Notes: generated by a model not told the origin, from the letters alone. A stretch of DNA of 64,000 bases from an uncultured bacterium (GCA_903928345.1 CAIYQO010000273.1:1-64000), one strand, 5' to 3'; shown: positions 40,684 to 49,771, numbered from the stretch's first letter. Numbers and translations: made by a program.

Positions 40684-43600
40684 TCACCCCACCCCATCCC
40701 CGTCCAGCACCTCCACCGTGTCCGCGCCGCCTTCCTTGCGCAGCAGGGCGAGGCGGCCGGTGAGCGTGCGGCCTTGCTTGGTGACGGGGAAATCGTCTTT
40801 CGAATACAGCAGCGTGTCGGCGAAGGCGGTGCCGTGCAGGTCGACGCCGTCGATGTGCACGGCGTGATCCGCCGCGGTGACGGTGAAGGGGGTCTCGCCG
40901 GGGCCGAGGGGCTGCGCCACCCACAGGTAGTCGCGCTCGCACGGCTGCCCGCAGAGCAGGTAGCGCATCGGGCCGATAAGCCCCTCCTCGAAGGTCGGCG
41001 CATCGGGGGCGATGAACGTCACGAGGAGATCCACCCCGTCCAAGCCGTGGAAGCGCACGCGCGGGCCGTCTACCGTGATGCGCGAGGCCAGCGCGTTGAG
41101 GCGCAGCCACGAGGGGTAGATGGAAAAATCGATGCGGTCCCACACCAGCAGGTAGCGGTTGCGCGCGAAGAGCAGGTGGCGGAAGTATTCCACATGCTCG
41201 ACGGGGTGAATGTCGCGCCAGTGGGTGGTGCGCACGCGGTTGTAACTCAAGTCGGCGACCACATAGTCCACTGCATCGCCGAAGCGCACCACACGCTCGC
41301 TGCCCTGACGCTCCGCCGACCAGCCGCTCTGCCGCTCTGCGCCGAACATCACCGCGTTGTGCACCTTGGTATCGTAGCCCGGCTGGGTGGCGCCGTCGCG
41401 CGCCGTGTCTTTCCCATAGTAGCCGAAGTCGGGGATGAGCAGCGACCCGCGCGAGATAAGCGTGATGTGCCCGTGGTCGAAGCCCCAGTGGTGAGTGGCG
41501 CGTCCGCCACGGAAGAAGAGGCTGGTCTCCGAAGGCCGCCCCACGTCGGCGCGGTGCAGCGTGCCGACGTGCATAAAGCGCCGGCTGTGCAGCGTGGGCG
41601 CCAGCGGCGGCACGTCGGGCTGCAGCGCCTGCAGGTAAACAAATTCGAACTGCGGGAAGTATGGCCCCCACAACGGCGCCCCGTTTTCGCGCCAGGCCGC
41701 CAGCGCGCGGGCGGCCAGCGCGGGGTTGTGCGCGCGCATCTCCCACGCCGCGTGGGCCAGCAGCGGTTGCACGGGCGCCTCGGTGCAATTCATCCCCGTG
41801 TCACCGATCGCGGGCCAGTAACGCCGCGGCACATCGGCGCCCGCGCCCGTCACCAAATGCTCCACCGTCGCGGCACGCGGCGCGCCCAGGTAGTCCACCA
41901 GCGTCTCCAGCGCTCCTTGCATCACCGGGTCGGCGAAGAGGTCGGGGCCACCGTGACGCTTCACCACGCTCGCCAGCGCCAGCATGTTGTGGTACAGGTG
42001 CCCGAAGTAGCCGATGGACTCCTTGTACACCCCGCCAGGGAAGAAGTGCGCCGACAACTGGTCGCGCAACTGCGCCGTCGCGTTGTCGCGCCAGGCGACA
42101 GCCTGCGGGTGCGTATGAAAGACGGCGGCAAAGAGCGCAAGGTTGAAGTAGACGTCGGTCTGGAAGTTCGGCGTACCGAAGACGTCGCTGTAGTTCTCCA
42201 TGATGAGCCAGTTGCGCGCCGAGTGCGGGTGGTCGGGCGACAGGTAGTTCTGCGCGCTGGGGAAGAGCGCCTGGTCGGCGCTGGCGTAGGCGAAGAGGAG
42301 CATCACCGTGCGTAAACGATCAATCTGCGCGGCATCCAGCGCGCCCAGCGCCACGCACGCCTCGAAAAAGACCGCCAACGGCCCCAGGTTGCGGTTCGCC
42401 ACCGCCGACATGGCATCGGAGAGGAAGCCGGTGTGCAGCACCAGGGCGAGCTTGTACTCGTAGGTATCCAGCAGCGCCACCGCCAACTTTTGCGCCGCCG
42501 CGGCGTCGTGCTGCAGGAAGACGCGGGCGAAGCAGGTACCCGGATCGTCGCGCAGCAGCACGTCGCCCAGTTCGGCGGCGAGGGCCGCGAAGAGCGGCGC
42601 CTTCTCCGCGTATTCGGCGTGGGTGAGCAGCGCCTGCGGGAAAGCGTCCGGCGTCGGGGTGGCGGACGTCAGGTCCATGCGACGCACGGCGTCCAGCGGC
42701 AGGTCGTTCAGCTTGCGATGCCAGACCGTGAGGATCGACGCGCTGCGCGTGCCGCCGGCGAAGGGGTAGGTGTAGGGGGTGAGCAGTGCCGCGCGCGGCA
42801 GCACCACCAGGCACCACGCCCGCGTGCCGCGTGCCACCGCCCCGCGCGCCACCGCGCGCCGCCCCTCCAGTGCCTCGAAGCGCAGCGTGCTCTCGCCGGG
42901 ATACTCCCACGTCCACGGGTGGTGCGCCAGGAAGATCAGCGTGTCGGCGTAGGGGTACACCTCATTCTCACCGATGCCGCGAAAGGTGCCCTGCGGCCGC
43001 CGCGACTGCCCGAACCCGAGCCACGGATAGGCGAGCTGGTGGTTGGTGTGGTGCGGCGCCAGCGAGCCGAGGTAAAAGGGTGCGGGCGGCAGGGGGTTGA
43101 ACGCCTGGTCGCGGATGTCTTCTACGCCGTCGTAGATATACACATCAGAGGGAAAGTCGCGCGTGACGTCGATCTCCAGCGCCCCAGCGCGCTCGAGGCC
43201 CGCCGTCTCTTCGACGTAGAGCAGGGGATGGTCGGCAAACAGGGTGGCCGTCCACACGTAGGCCCGCCCGTCGAACATCGTCACGGTATAGGTATATCGG
43301 GCGAAGACGGGGCCGCGCGCGTTAACCTCCACCGCCACCGTCGGCGGGATCTCCTCCGCGGCGATGGCCTGTGGGTCGACGCGCGCGATGTTGGCGCGGT
43401 CGAAGGGAATATGGCGCGATTTGGCCACCGTCAGCCGGCTGCCTGCGCGCGGCAGGCCGTCCGACCCCATCACCCACGCCAGCGGCCCGGTCAGCTCCCA
43501 CCGGTCGCCTAGGTCGCGCACCAGGGTCTCCGTCGCCAGCGCCACCGCGCATGCCGCGTTGCGGAAGACGACGACCCCCGCCTGCGCCTCCACCGTCAGG

Positions 43601-43839
43601 CTTGTGGCGGGTGCGGCATCGGCGGGGGTGAGCGTCAGCACGGCACCGGGCGCCAGGTCCACGCACACCGCCAGCGCGCCGCGCGTTGGGTCATACTGCG
43701 CCGCGTACGTCGTTGCGCCGTCGCTCACCGCCGTTACCCCGGCATCGGCGGGGGCATCTAGCCACACGTATTCGCGCTCCCAGCGATGCGCCAACCGTTC
43801 GGTGAGTGTCCAGTGCAGGGGGGGCAGTGTTTTGGTCAT
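40684..43839 (-). CDS. Heparinase II/III-like polysaccharide lyase
   Basis: 1051 residues with no signal peptide. About 1-330 is a beta-rich domain, 380-720 an alpha/alpha toroid, and 740-1050 a beta-sandwich with the family-like segment SLFFRGGRATHHWGFDHGHITLISRGSLLIPDFGYYGKD split around His/Asp residues. Typical members cleave uronic-acid polymers by beta-elimination. This one is longer than usual and apparently cytoplasmic, so it may act on imported oligomers. GAGGTAAC before the ATG. Divergent from the M14-like gene. Confidence 0.7.
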   Translation of the reverse strand: MTKTLPPLHWTLTERLAHRWEREYVWLDAPADAGVTAVSDGATTYAAQYDPTRGALAVCVDLAPGAVLTLTPADAAPATSLTVEAQAGVVVFRNAACAVALATETLVRDLGDRWELTGPLAWVMGSDGLPRAGSRLTVAKSRHIPFDRANIARVDPQAIAAEEIPPTVAVEVNARGPVFARYTYTVTMFDGRAYVWTATLFADHPLLYVEETAGLERAGALEIDVTRDFPSDVYIYDGVEDIRDQAFNPLPPAPFYLGSLAPHHTNHQLAYPWLGFGQSRRPQGTFRGIGENEVYPYADTLIFLAHHPWTWEYPGESTLRFEALEGRRAVARGAVARGTRAWCLVVLPRAALLTPYTYPFAGGTRSASILTVWHRKLNDLPLDAVRRMDLTSATPTPDAFPQALLTHAEYAEKAPLFAALAAELGDVLLRDDPGTCFARVFLQHDAAAAQKLAVALLDTYEYKLALVLHTGFLSDAMSAVANRNLGPLAVFFEACVALGALDAAQIDRLRTVMLLFAYASADQALFPSAQNYLSPDHPHSARNWLIMENYSDVFGTPNFQTDVYFNLALFAAVFHTHPQAVAWRDNATAQLRDQLSAHFFPGGVYKESIGYFGHLYHNMLALASVVKRHGGPDLFADPVMQGALETLVDYLGAPRAATVEHLVTGAGADVPRRYWPAIGDTGMNCTEAPVQPLLAHAAWEMRAHNPALAARALAAWRENGAPLWGPYFPQFEFVYLQALQPDVPPLAPTLHSRRFMHVGTLHRADVGRPSETSLFFRGGRATHHWGFDHGHITLISRGSLLIPDFGYYGKDTARDGATQPGYDTKVHNAVMFGAERQSGWSAERQGSERVVRFGDAVDYVVADLSYNRVRTTHWRDIHPVEHVEYFRHLLFARNRYLLVWDRIDFSIYPSWLRLNALASRITVDGPRVRFHGLDGVDLLVTFIAPDAPTFEEGLIGPMRYLLCGQPCERDYLWVAQPLGPGETPFTVTAADHAVHIDGVDLHGTAFADTLLYSKDDFPVTKQGRTLTGRLALLRKEGGADTVEVLDGDGVG

Positions 43840-43988
43840 ACCGTTACCTCGATCAGGGGATAGCTCATGGTAGCAAAGCGACCGCCGACTGTCAATTTAC
43901 CGTATAACAATTGGAATTTTTACGGACAAGCAAGCGTTCACCTGTCCTTTTTTCGCAATCAGGAGTACAATATAGAGGAGGAAGCGGG

Positions 43989-45491
43989 ATGGACATCGCG
44001 ATGCGTCCAACCGAATGCGGCAACCTGCGCATCCTGGCCCGACATGGGCGAGGAGCGGTGGATGTTGCGCCCGCCACCCCCAACCACCGGTGGTTCATGG
44101 GCACCTTTACCGGCTTGCCCGTGGGCGTGCCGGTCACGATCCGCCTGTGCATGGCGGGCAACGACCGCGGCGGCAACATCGCCGACTGCCGCAAATGGGT
44201 GGGGCTGCGCCCACTGCTCACCTACGCCGACCCGACTGGCATCGACACCTACCGCTGGTACCGGCGCACGCACGGACGTTGGATCAGCGGCGACCTGCTC
44301 GACCCGGTGGATGCCGGCGCCGCCCTGCTGCCCGCACAGGCGGTGCTATTACCGGAGACGGCGCTGGCGGGGCTCTCCGCCGACGGCACGATCTGGCAAC
44401 CCTGGCAGGAAATCGACGGCGGTGAAGCGGACGTCGTCGCGCGCACCTTCACGCTGCGCTTCACCCCCGCGCACGCTACCGCCACGCTGGCCCTGCACGT
44501 CCCTTTCACGCCCGCCTATCACACCGCCCTGCTGGAGCAGTTGCGCGCGGCGGAATTGCCCGGGGTGAGCGTCGATACACTTGGCGCCTCGAGCGAAGGC
44601 CGCCCGCTGTGCATGGTGCGCGTGGACGACCCGGCCGCCCCTACCCCCCTGCGTCTGGACAACGTGACGCGCGCCGACGGCACCGTGGTGCCGGTGTGGC
44701 GCATTCACGACACCGGCGCGCGGCCCCGCGTGCACCTGCTCATCGCCCGCGAACACGGCAGCGAGCACACGCCGAGTTGGACCCTGCAGGGGGCGCTGCG
44801 CCGCCTGCTCGCCGCCCCGCGCCTGCGCCACAACACGACATGGCTGCTGCTCTTCCTCTACGACCCCGACGGCGCCGCGCACGCGACCTTTCACACCCTG
44901 ACCGACCGCTTCTTCCCGCATCACAACCACCCGCGCTACGGGGATATCACCCCGCCGGAGGTAATCGCCTACGTGCGCTACCTGCGCGCCTTCGTCAACA
45001 GCGGGCGCCCGCTGCTCAGCGCCACGGCCTTCTACGGCCTGGAATGCAACGAAGGCGCGCCGGTGCTCTGCCCCTTCGTGAACCGACAGGAGAAGGAGCT
45101 AGTGCTCGACTTCAATGCCGCCTGGTTCGCCCGCCTGCAAGCGCTGGGCCTGCCCACCGGCCCGCCGCGCCGGCCGTGGGAGGAAGGCTATACGCCTTAC
45201 CGTCTGCACGGCTGGTGCTGGTACTGGTACCAGGCACTGGCGCCCGTCTTCGAGATCAACGACCGCCACCCCGCGCACCGGCTCACCATCCCGCAGGTGG
45301 AGGAGATCGGCGCCGACTACGTCGCCGCGCTGACGGAGTTCCTCGACACCCCCGTAGGCCGCGCCCGCGTCGCGGCGACCCACACCTTCCTCGAGCAGCG
45401 CACCCGGGAGCGCGACCTCTGGTTCCGCACCCCCATGTCCGGCACCCCCGACGACCCGACGCTGTACGACCTGCTGTCGATGGGGTATTGA
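43989..45491 (+). CDS. M14-like (zinc carboxypeptidase fold) protein
   Basis: 500 residues. An N-terminal beta-sandwich (about 10-175, with WFMGTFTGLP) precedes an M14-like domain, as in the AGBL/AGTPBP-type peptidases. REHGSEHTPSW carries the HxxE zinc pair (about His256, Glu259); VFEIND may hold the catalytic Glu. I do not find the usual DxHGH third ligand, so zinc binding may be altered. GGAGGAAG precedes the ATG, divergent to the heparinase-like gene. No signal peptide. Confidence 0.6.
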   Translation: MDIAMRPTECGNLRILARHGRGAVDVAPATPNHRWFMGTFTGLPVGVPVTIRLCMAGNDRGGNIADCRKWVGLRPLLTYADPTGIDTYRWYRRTHGRWISGDLLDPVDAGAALLPAQAVLLPETALAGLSADGTIWQPWQEIDGGEADVVARTFTLRFTPAHATATLALHVPFTPAYHTALLEQLRAAELPGVSVDTLGASSEGRPLCMVRVDDPAAPTPLRLDNVTRADGTVVPVWRIHDTGARPRVHLLIAREHGSEHTPSWTLQGALRRLLAAPRLRHNTTWLLLFLYDPDGAAHATFHTLTDRFFPHHNHPRYGDITPPEVIAYVRYLRAFVNSGRPLLSATAFYGLECNEGAPVLCPFVNRQEKELVLDFNAAWFARLQALGLPTGPPRRPWEEGYTPYRLHGWCWYWYQALAPVFEINDRHPAHRLTIPQVEEIGADYVAALTEFLDTPVGRARVAATHTFLEQRTRERDLWFRTPMSGTPDDPTLYDLLSMGY

Positions 45492-45538
45492 ACAATTTTG
45501 GATTTTGGATTGGGGGACGCGACGCTTGCATAGATGCG

Positions 45539-45688
45539 CACCCCCACCTCCCTGCCTCCTCCCCCGTAACGTCCTGTGACGGGGGAGGAGATGCCTGTGC
45601 TACATGAATGGATCAGCGAGCCGTTTCTCCCTTCCCCCGTCACAGGACGTTACGGGGGAAGGGCCGGGGATGGGGGGCCGGCAACAGG
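45539..45688. repeat. Long-armed palindromic repeat, family A copy 3
   Basis: Arms about 45539-45590 and 45629-45688 around a 38-bp spacer, with the same CGTAACGTCCTGTGACG core. Lies between the M14-like gene and the carbon-nitrogen hydrolase gene. Confidence 0.9.
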
Positions 45689-45769
45689 AATGCTTGTTCC
45701 CCGACCCCCCTATTTCCCCCTTCCCCGCAAAACGGCTACAATAGGGGTATCTCGCTGTAGGAGTCCGGC

Positions 45770-46654
45770 ATGCGCATTGCCCTGGCACAGATTGATTGCC
45801 GGTTGGGAAACCTTCCCGCGAATATTGCGACGCACCGCGCCTCGCTCACCGCCGTCCAGGCCGAGGGGGGCGCCGATCTGGTGCTCTTTCCCGAACTCAG
45901 CCTTACCGGCTACCGCCTACGCAGCAATATCTACCGCGCCATGCAGGACGACGCCGCCTTCGCGCAGACCTGGCGCGCGCTGGGCGCCGACGGCCTGCTG
46001 CCGCCGACCACCTGCGCCGCCGTGGGCTACGTGGAGCTGTCGCCGCAGGCGGCCTTGCACAACACCACCGTGCTGCTGCGCGGCGGCGACGACGCGCCGC
46101 TGCTGCGCCACCGCAAGGTGTATCTGCCCACCTACGGGATGTTCGAGGAGGAGCGCTACATGCGCTCGGGCAACACCTTCCGCGCCATCGACCTGACCAC
46201 CGCCGGCGGCGAACACTGGCGCGTGGGGGTGCTCTGCTGCGAAGACGCCTGGCACACCTCGGCATGGCTGGTGCAGCAGGCGCGCGGGGTGGATCTGCTC
46301 CTCGTCAACTCCGCCTCGCCGGGCCGCGGGGTGGATTCCGACCGCCTGGGCAGCCAAAAAAGCTGGTACGGCATCCTCTCCACCCACGCCGAGTTGCTGG
46401 GGTGCTGGGTGGCGTATTGCAACCGCGTGGGCTTTGAGGACGACATCCATTTCTGGGGCGGCTCCGCCATCTTCGCCCCCACCGGCGAGCTGACCGCCGA
46501 GGCGCCGCTGATGGACGCCGCGCTGCTGCTGGCCACCCTCGACAAACGCAGCATCGCCACCGCCCGCATCATGACCCCCATCGTCGCCGACGAAAACTGG
46601 GACCTGACGCTGCGCGAACTGGGACAGGCGGTGGGAGAACGGGAATACGAATGA
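45770..46654 (+). CDS. Carbon-nitrogen hydrolase (nitrilase superfamily)
   Basis: 294 residues. Catalytic triad Glu42 (FPELSLTGY), Lys116 (LRHRKVYLPTYGMF) and Cys157 (GVLCCEDAW). The KVYLPTYGMFEE segment resembles the glutaminase part of NAD synthetase. nadE lies 1 kb downstream as a separate gene, so it may supply ammonia to NadE, but a free amidase is equally possible. CAGGAG-like site (TAGGAG) before the ATG. Confidence 0.85.
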   Translation: MRIALAQIDCRLGNLPANIATHRASLTAVQAEGGADLVLFPELSLTGYRLRSNIYRAMQDDAAFAQTWRALGADGLLPPTTCAAVGYVELSPQAALHNTTVLLRGGDDAPLLRHRKVYLPTYGMFEEERYMRSGNTFRAIDLTTAGGEHWRVGVLCCEDAWHTSAWLVQQARGVDLLLVNSASPGRGVDSDRLGSQKSWYGILSTHAELLGCWVAYCNRVGFEDDIHFWGGSAIFAPTGELTAEAPLMDAALLLATLDKRSIATARIMTPIVADENWDLTLRELGQAVGEREYE

Positions 46655-46728
46655 AAAGTGGAGAATGCACAATGGTGAATTGAAAATGGGGGACGAGATT
46701 GCACCTCGCGCGTCCCCATTCTACATTT
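46650..46728. repeat. AT-rich repeat arm and hairpin after the hydrolase
   Basis: Starts AATGAAAAGTGGAGAATGC like the arm after thiL, followed by AATGGGGGACGAG paired with CTCGcgcGTCCCCATT. Spans the gap before the next ATG. Confidence 0.55.
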
Positions 46729-46743
46729 ATCGAGGTAGTATCC

Positions 46744-47010
46744 ATGCGCAAATTCCTGCTCGTCATCGCGATCATCTGTGGCCTGGCCGGAGTAGTGCTC
46801 TCCAGCGGGTTCGCGGTGACCGACTACCTGGCGCTCATGGGCGCCTACGGGCAGTTCGAACATGCCGCCAGTGGGCATGACCTGGCCGCCATCACCATCG
46901 CCGCCGCCCGCCAGAACGTCTTTCGCCTCAACGTCTTCGCCGAAGGCGTATGGGCCCTGCTCTCCGCCATCGTGGCGGCGATCGGGGTGCATGGGATGGG
47001 ACGGGAATAA
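46744..47010 (+). CDS. Small two-helix membrane protein
   Basis: 88 residues. First helix about 4-26 (LLVIAIICGLAGVVLSSGF), a charged loop with several Ala/His, then a second helix (about 65-82: GVWALLSAIVAAIG). No family recognised. A GAGG site precedes the ATG. It lies between the carbon-nitrogen hydrolase and the RAYT element; it may simply be an orphan. Confidence 0.6.
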   Translation: MRKFLLVIAIICGLAGVVLSSGFAVTDYLALMGAYGQFEHAASGHDLAAITIAAARQNVFRLNVFAEGVWALLSAIVAAIGVHGMGRE

Positions 47011-47071
47011 CGCTTCCCGGGATGCCATGATGCAGGATCACATCGAATTCGAAACGCATACCTGTAACCGA

Positions 47072-47656
47072 CCTGCCGATCAATCGGCAGGCTACCGGCT
47101 GCGCCCCCTCAAGGGGGCTTGATAGACGTTCGGAGACGTTTATGCCATATTGCCAACTGTTATATCATCTCGTATGGGCAACGAAGCACCGCAATCCGAG
47201 TATCCACCCGGATGAGGAGCGGTTGTTGCATGAATTGATGCGGAACAAAGCGGTGCAACTCGGTGGCAAAGTTTTCGCACTCGAGGGTACGGTCGATCAT
47301 GCACATGTCGTCACTTCCATCCCGCCGGCGATTGCCGTCGCGACGTTTGTAGGGAAGGTCAAAGGGTTCAGCACCGCCGAGTTGCACAAGGCCGGATTGG
47401 GGCAGAATTTTCTTGGCTGGGAAGCCGGTTATAGTGCCTTTACCATCGATCCGAGTCGCCTTGATCGATATATCGCCTATGTGCGAAATCAAAAGCAGCA
47501 TCATGCCGATCACACTACCATCGTAGTACTCGAGCGCATTGAAGTACCGCCGTCATCGGTGCACGAGCCGGGACCGACTTATCAGATCGACCCCCTCGCC
47601 GACTACCAAAGCCCCATTGATGGGGCGCAGCCGGTAGCCTGACGATTTATCGTCAG
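47072..47656 (+). mobile_element. REP-associated transposon unit with paired terminal hairpins
   Basis: A 20-bp perfect inverted repeat (47088-47107 and 47622-47641) surrounds the transposase gene. Hairpins with 2-base loops lie at each edge: CCTGCCGAT/ATCGGCAGG at 47072-47091 and CTGACGAT/ATCGTCAG at 47639-47656; GC-rich small hairpins (CCCCCtcaaGGGGG, GCCCCATTGATGGGGC) sit inside. Flanking genes are intact. Confidence 0.8.
47142..47642 (+). CDS. REP-associated tyrosine transposase (Y1, IS200/RAYT type)
   Basis: 166 residues, the size of a single-domain HUH transposase. HUH motif VDHAHVV with His53 and His55; catalytic Tyr110 or Tyr113 in RLDRYIAYVRNQKQHH. It nicks single-stranded DNA at hairpin ends. 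The stop codon lies inside the right inverted repeat, as in compact IS200-like units. No tnpB partner. Active or silent cannot be told. Confidence 0.88.
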   Translation: MPYCQLLYHLVWATKHRNPSIHPDEERLLHELMRNKAVQLGGKVFALEGTVDHAHVVTSIPPAIAVATFVGKVKGFSTAELHKAGLGQNFLGWEAGYSAFTIDPSRLDRYIAYVRNQKQHHADHTTIVVLERIEVPPSSVHEPGPTYQIDPLADYQSPIDGAQPVA

Positions 47657-47707
47657 GTCGAAAGAAGCAAACCGGTATATGCCCTTACGAATCATCGGAC
47701 ACTTACT

Positions 47708-48622
47708 ATGACCAACCAACGCAACCTGCTCGACATCAACGCGGAACTTGTGCATCGCATCCTCACGGAGGCGATTCGGCATACCGGGGAGTCGATCACC
47801 GGTCAGGCACGGGGGAAGTGGGTGCTCAACCTCAGCGGCGGGCTGGACAGCTCGCTGGTGGCCTTCCTCGCCGCCGACGCGGTGGGGGCCAAGAACGTGC
47901 GCGCGCTGCTGCTGCCCTACCGCACCTCGGCGCCGGCCAGCCTGGACGACGCCATGAAGGTGGTCGACGCGCTGGGCATCGACTACAAGGTGATGGAGAT
48001 CACCGACGCGGTGCACGGGCTGTACCACGCCAAGGGGATCGACATCGACACCGCCAGCCTCCGCGCCCGCGGCAACGTGATGGCGCGCATGCGTATGATC
48101 TTCGGCTACGAGGAGTGCGAGCGCTGGGGCGGGCTGATGCTCGGTACCAGCAACAAGACCGAGACGCTCCTCGGTTACACCACCATCTGGGGCGACAACG
48201 CCAGCGCCATCAACCTCATCGCCGACCTGTACAAAACCCAGGTGCGCCAGCTCGCGCGCAGCATCGGCGTGCCGCAGGTGATCCTGGACAAAGCCCCCAG
48301 CGCCGACCTGGAGCCTAACCAGACGGACGAGAACGACATCGGCTACAGCTACTACGCCGTGGACACCGTGCTGGTGCGTTTCGTCGACCACCTGATGCTC
48401 CCGCAGGAGATCAAAGACCACCTGTGGGCGGAGCAGGGTGACCTGGGCATCGACTGGAACGGCTGCGTGGACAAGCTCTGCGGCATCACCACCCCCGTCT
48501 CCATGAAGCCCGGCCTGGTGGATATCATGGAATACAAACGCCGCCTCACCCCCATCGTCCCCAAGATCAGCCGCGCCACCATCGAACTCGACTACCGCCC
48601 GCCGAAGCAGTGGGGACGGTAG
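47708..48622 (+). CDS. nadE: NAD+ synthase (synthetase domain only)
   Basis: 304 residues. The ATP pyrophosphatase P-loop is LSGGLDSSL (42-50). The deamido-NAD binding SNKTETLLGY, APSADLEPNQTDE and the C-terminal HHx-like region follow. It amidates nicotinic acid adenine dinucleotide. It lacks the glutaminase domain found in the long NadE form; a separate carbon-nitrogen hydrolase lies 1 kb upstream. The RAYT element sits just before it, leaving only a short leader. Confidence 0.92.
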   Translation: MTNQRNLLDINAELVHRILTEAIRHTGESITGQARGKWVLNLSGGLDSSLVAFLAADAVGAKNVRALLLPYRTSAPASLDDAMKVVDALGIDYKVMEITDAVHGLYHAKGIDIDTASLRARGNVMARMRMIFGYEECERWGGLMLGTSNKTETLLGYTTIWGDNASAINLIADLYKTQVRQLARSIGVPQVILDKAPSADLEPNQTDENDIGYSYYAVDTVLVRFVDHLMLPQEIKDHLWAEQGDLGIDWNGCVDKLCGITTPVSMKPGLVDIMEYKRRLTPIVPKISRATIELDYRPPKQWGR

Positions 48623-48644
48623 AAAATAGTTGACAAAGGCTTTT

Positions 48645-48796
48645 CTGTAGTCGCCCCCACCCCCAACCCCTCCCCCGTAACGTCCTGTGACAGGGGAGGG
48701 GAGAATGGGAAATAGCAGGCTGGCCGAAACGTCGTCGCCCTTCCCCCGTCACAGGACGTTACGGGGGAAGGGTCGGGGATGGGGGGCGACTACAGG
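48645..48796. repeat. Long-armed palindromic repeat, family A copy 4
   Basis: Arms 48645-48702 and 48737-48795; outer ends CTGTAGTCGCCCCC and GGGGGGCGACTACAG complementary. Ends 18 bp before the rsmI ATG, overlapping its leader. Confidence 0.9.
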
Positions 48797-48813
48797 CAAG
48801 GCAGTGAGGTTAT

Positions 48814-49653
48814 ATGCCTGATCCCGGCACCCTTTACATCGTCGGCACCCCCCTCGGCAATCTCGAAGACATCTCGCCGCGTGCGTTGCGCGTGCTGCGC
48901 GAGGTGGATCTGATTGCGGCGGAGGATACGCGCGTCACGGGGAAGCTGCTGGCGCATTTCGACATCCACACGCGGCAGACCAGCTACCACCGGCATAGCA
49001 CGCCGGAACGGCTGGCGGGGATCGTCGCACGGTTGCACGGGGGGGAGCGCGTGGCGCTGGTGAGCGACGCGGGCATGCCGGGCATCAGCGACCCCGGTCA
49101 GCAACTCATCGCCGCGTGCGTGACGGCGGGCATCGCCGTGGTGCCGATTCCCGGGCCGTCGGCGGTGATCACCGCGCTGGCGGTGTCCGGCTTCAACACC
49201 GACCGCTTCCGCTTCCTCGGCTTCCTGCCGCGCGGGCACACGGAGCGCCTGGCCGCGCTGCGCGACAGCCTCACCCAGCCCGACACCTGCGCCGCCTACG
49301 AATCCCCCCATCGCGTGGCGGAGACGCTGGCCGACCTGGCCACCCTCGCGCCCGACCACCCCGTGCTCATGGCGCGCGAGCTGACGAAAATGTTCGAGGA
49401 GCTGCGCCGCGGCACCGCGCGGGAGCTGGCCGACGCGCTGGCGGGCCGCGAGGTGCTGGGCGAGATCGTCCTCGTCTGGCCCGGCGGCGGGCTGACCGTC
49501 GTGCTGGAAGACCCGCTGCTCCGCGCCGTCACCCTGGCGCGCGGCTACCGCGCGGAAGGCCTCAGCACCCGCGACGCCGCCGCCCGCGCCGCCGCCGACA
49601 CCGGCGCGGCCAAACGGGACATCTACCAGGCGCTGCTGGGGAATGGGGATTAA
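48814..49653 (+). CDS. rsmI: 16S rRNA (cytidine(1402)-2'-O)-methyltransferase
   Basis: 279 residues of the tetrapyrrole-methylase fold. The family start LYIVGTPLGNLEDISPRAL, AEDTRVTGKLL, VSDAGMPGISDPG and PGPSAVITAL are all present, with a C-terminal extension that is Arg/Ala-rich. It methylates the ribose of C1402 in 16S rRNA using SAM; metK is in the same region. GAGG precedes the ATG; the leader is crowded by the palindrome. Confidence 0.92.
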   Translation: MPDPGTLYIVGTPLGNLEDISPRALRVLREVDLIAAEDTRVTGKLLAHFDIHTRQTSYHRHSTPERLAGIVARLHGGERVALVSDAGMPGISDPGQQLIAACVTAGIAVVPIPGPSAVITALAVSGFNTDRFRFLGFLPRGHTERLAALRDSLTQPDTCAAYESPHRVAETLADLATLAPDHPVLMARELTKMFEELRRGTARELADALAGREVLGEIVLVWPGGGLTVVLEDPLLRAVTLARGYRAEGLSTRDAAARAAADTGAAKRDIYQALLGNGD

Positions 49654-49771
49654 CCACAAAGACACAAAGGCCACAAAGGTATTCTTTTCAATGTTTTGCG
49701 CTACCACGCTGACTGATTATTAACTAGAATACAACAAAAATCTTTGTGCCCTTTGTGTCTTTGTGGTTAAT
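49650..49771. repeat. Palindromic repeat, family B copy 2
   Basis: Perfectly complementary outer arms TTAACCACAAAGACACAAAGG / CCCTTTGTGTCTTTGTGG, starting at the rsmI stop. Fills the gap to the amidohydrolase gene. Confidence 0.85.

Noticed and set aside
40681-42315. 544-codon plus-strand open frame
   Set aside because: Antisense to the heparinase-like gene; composition rich in Arg, His and Val without motifs.
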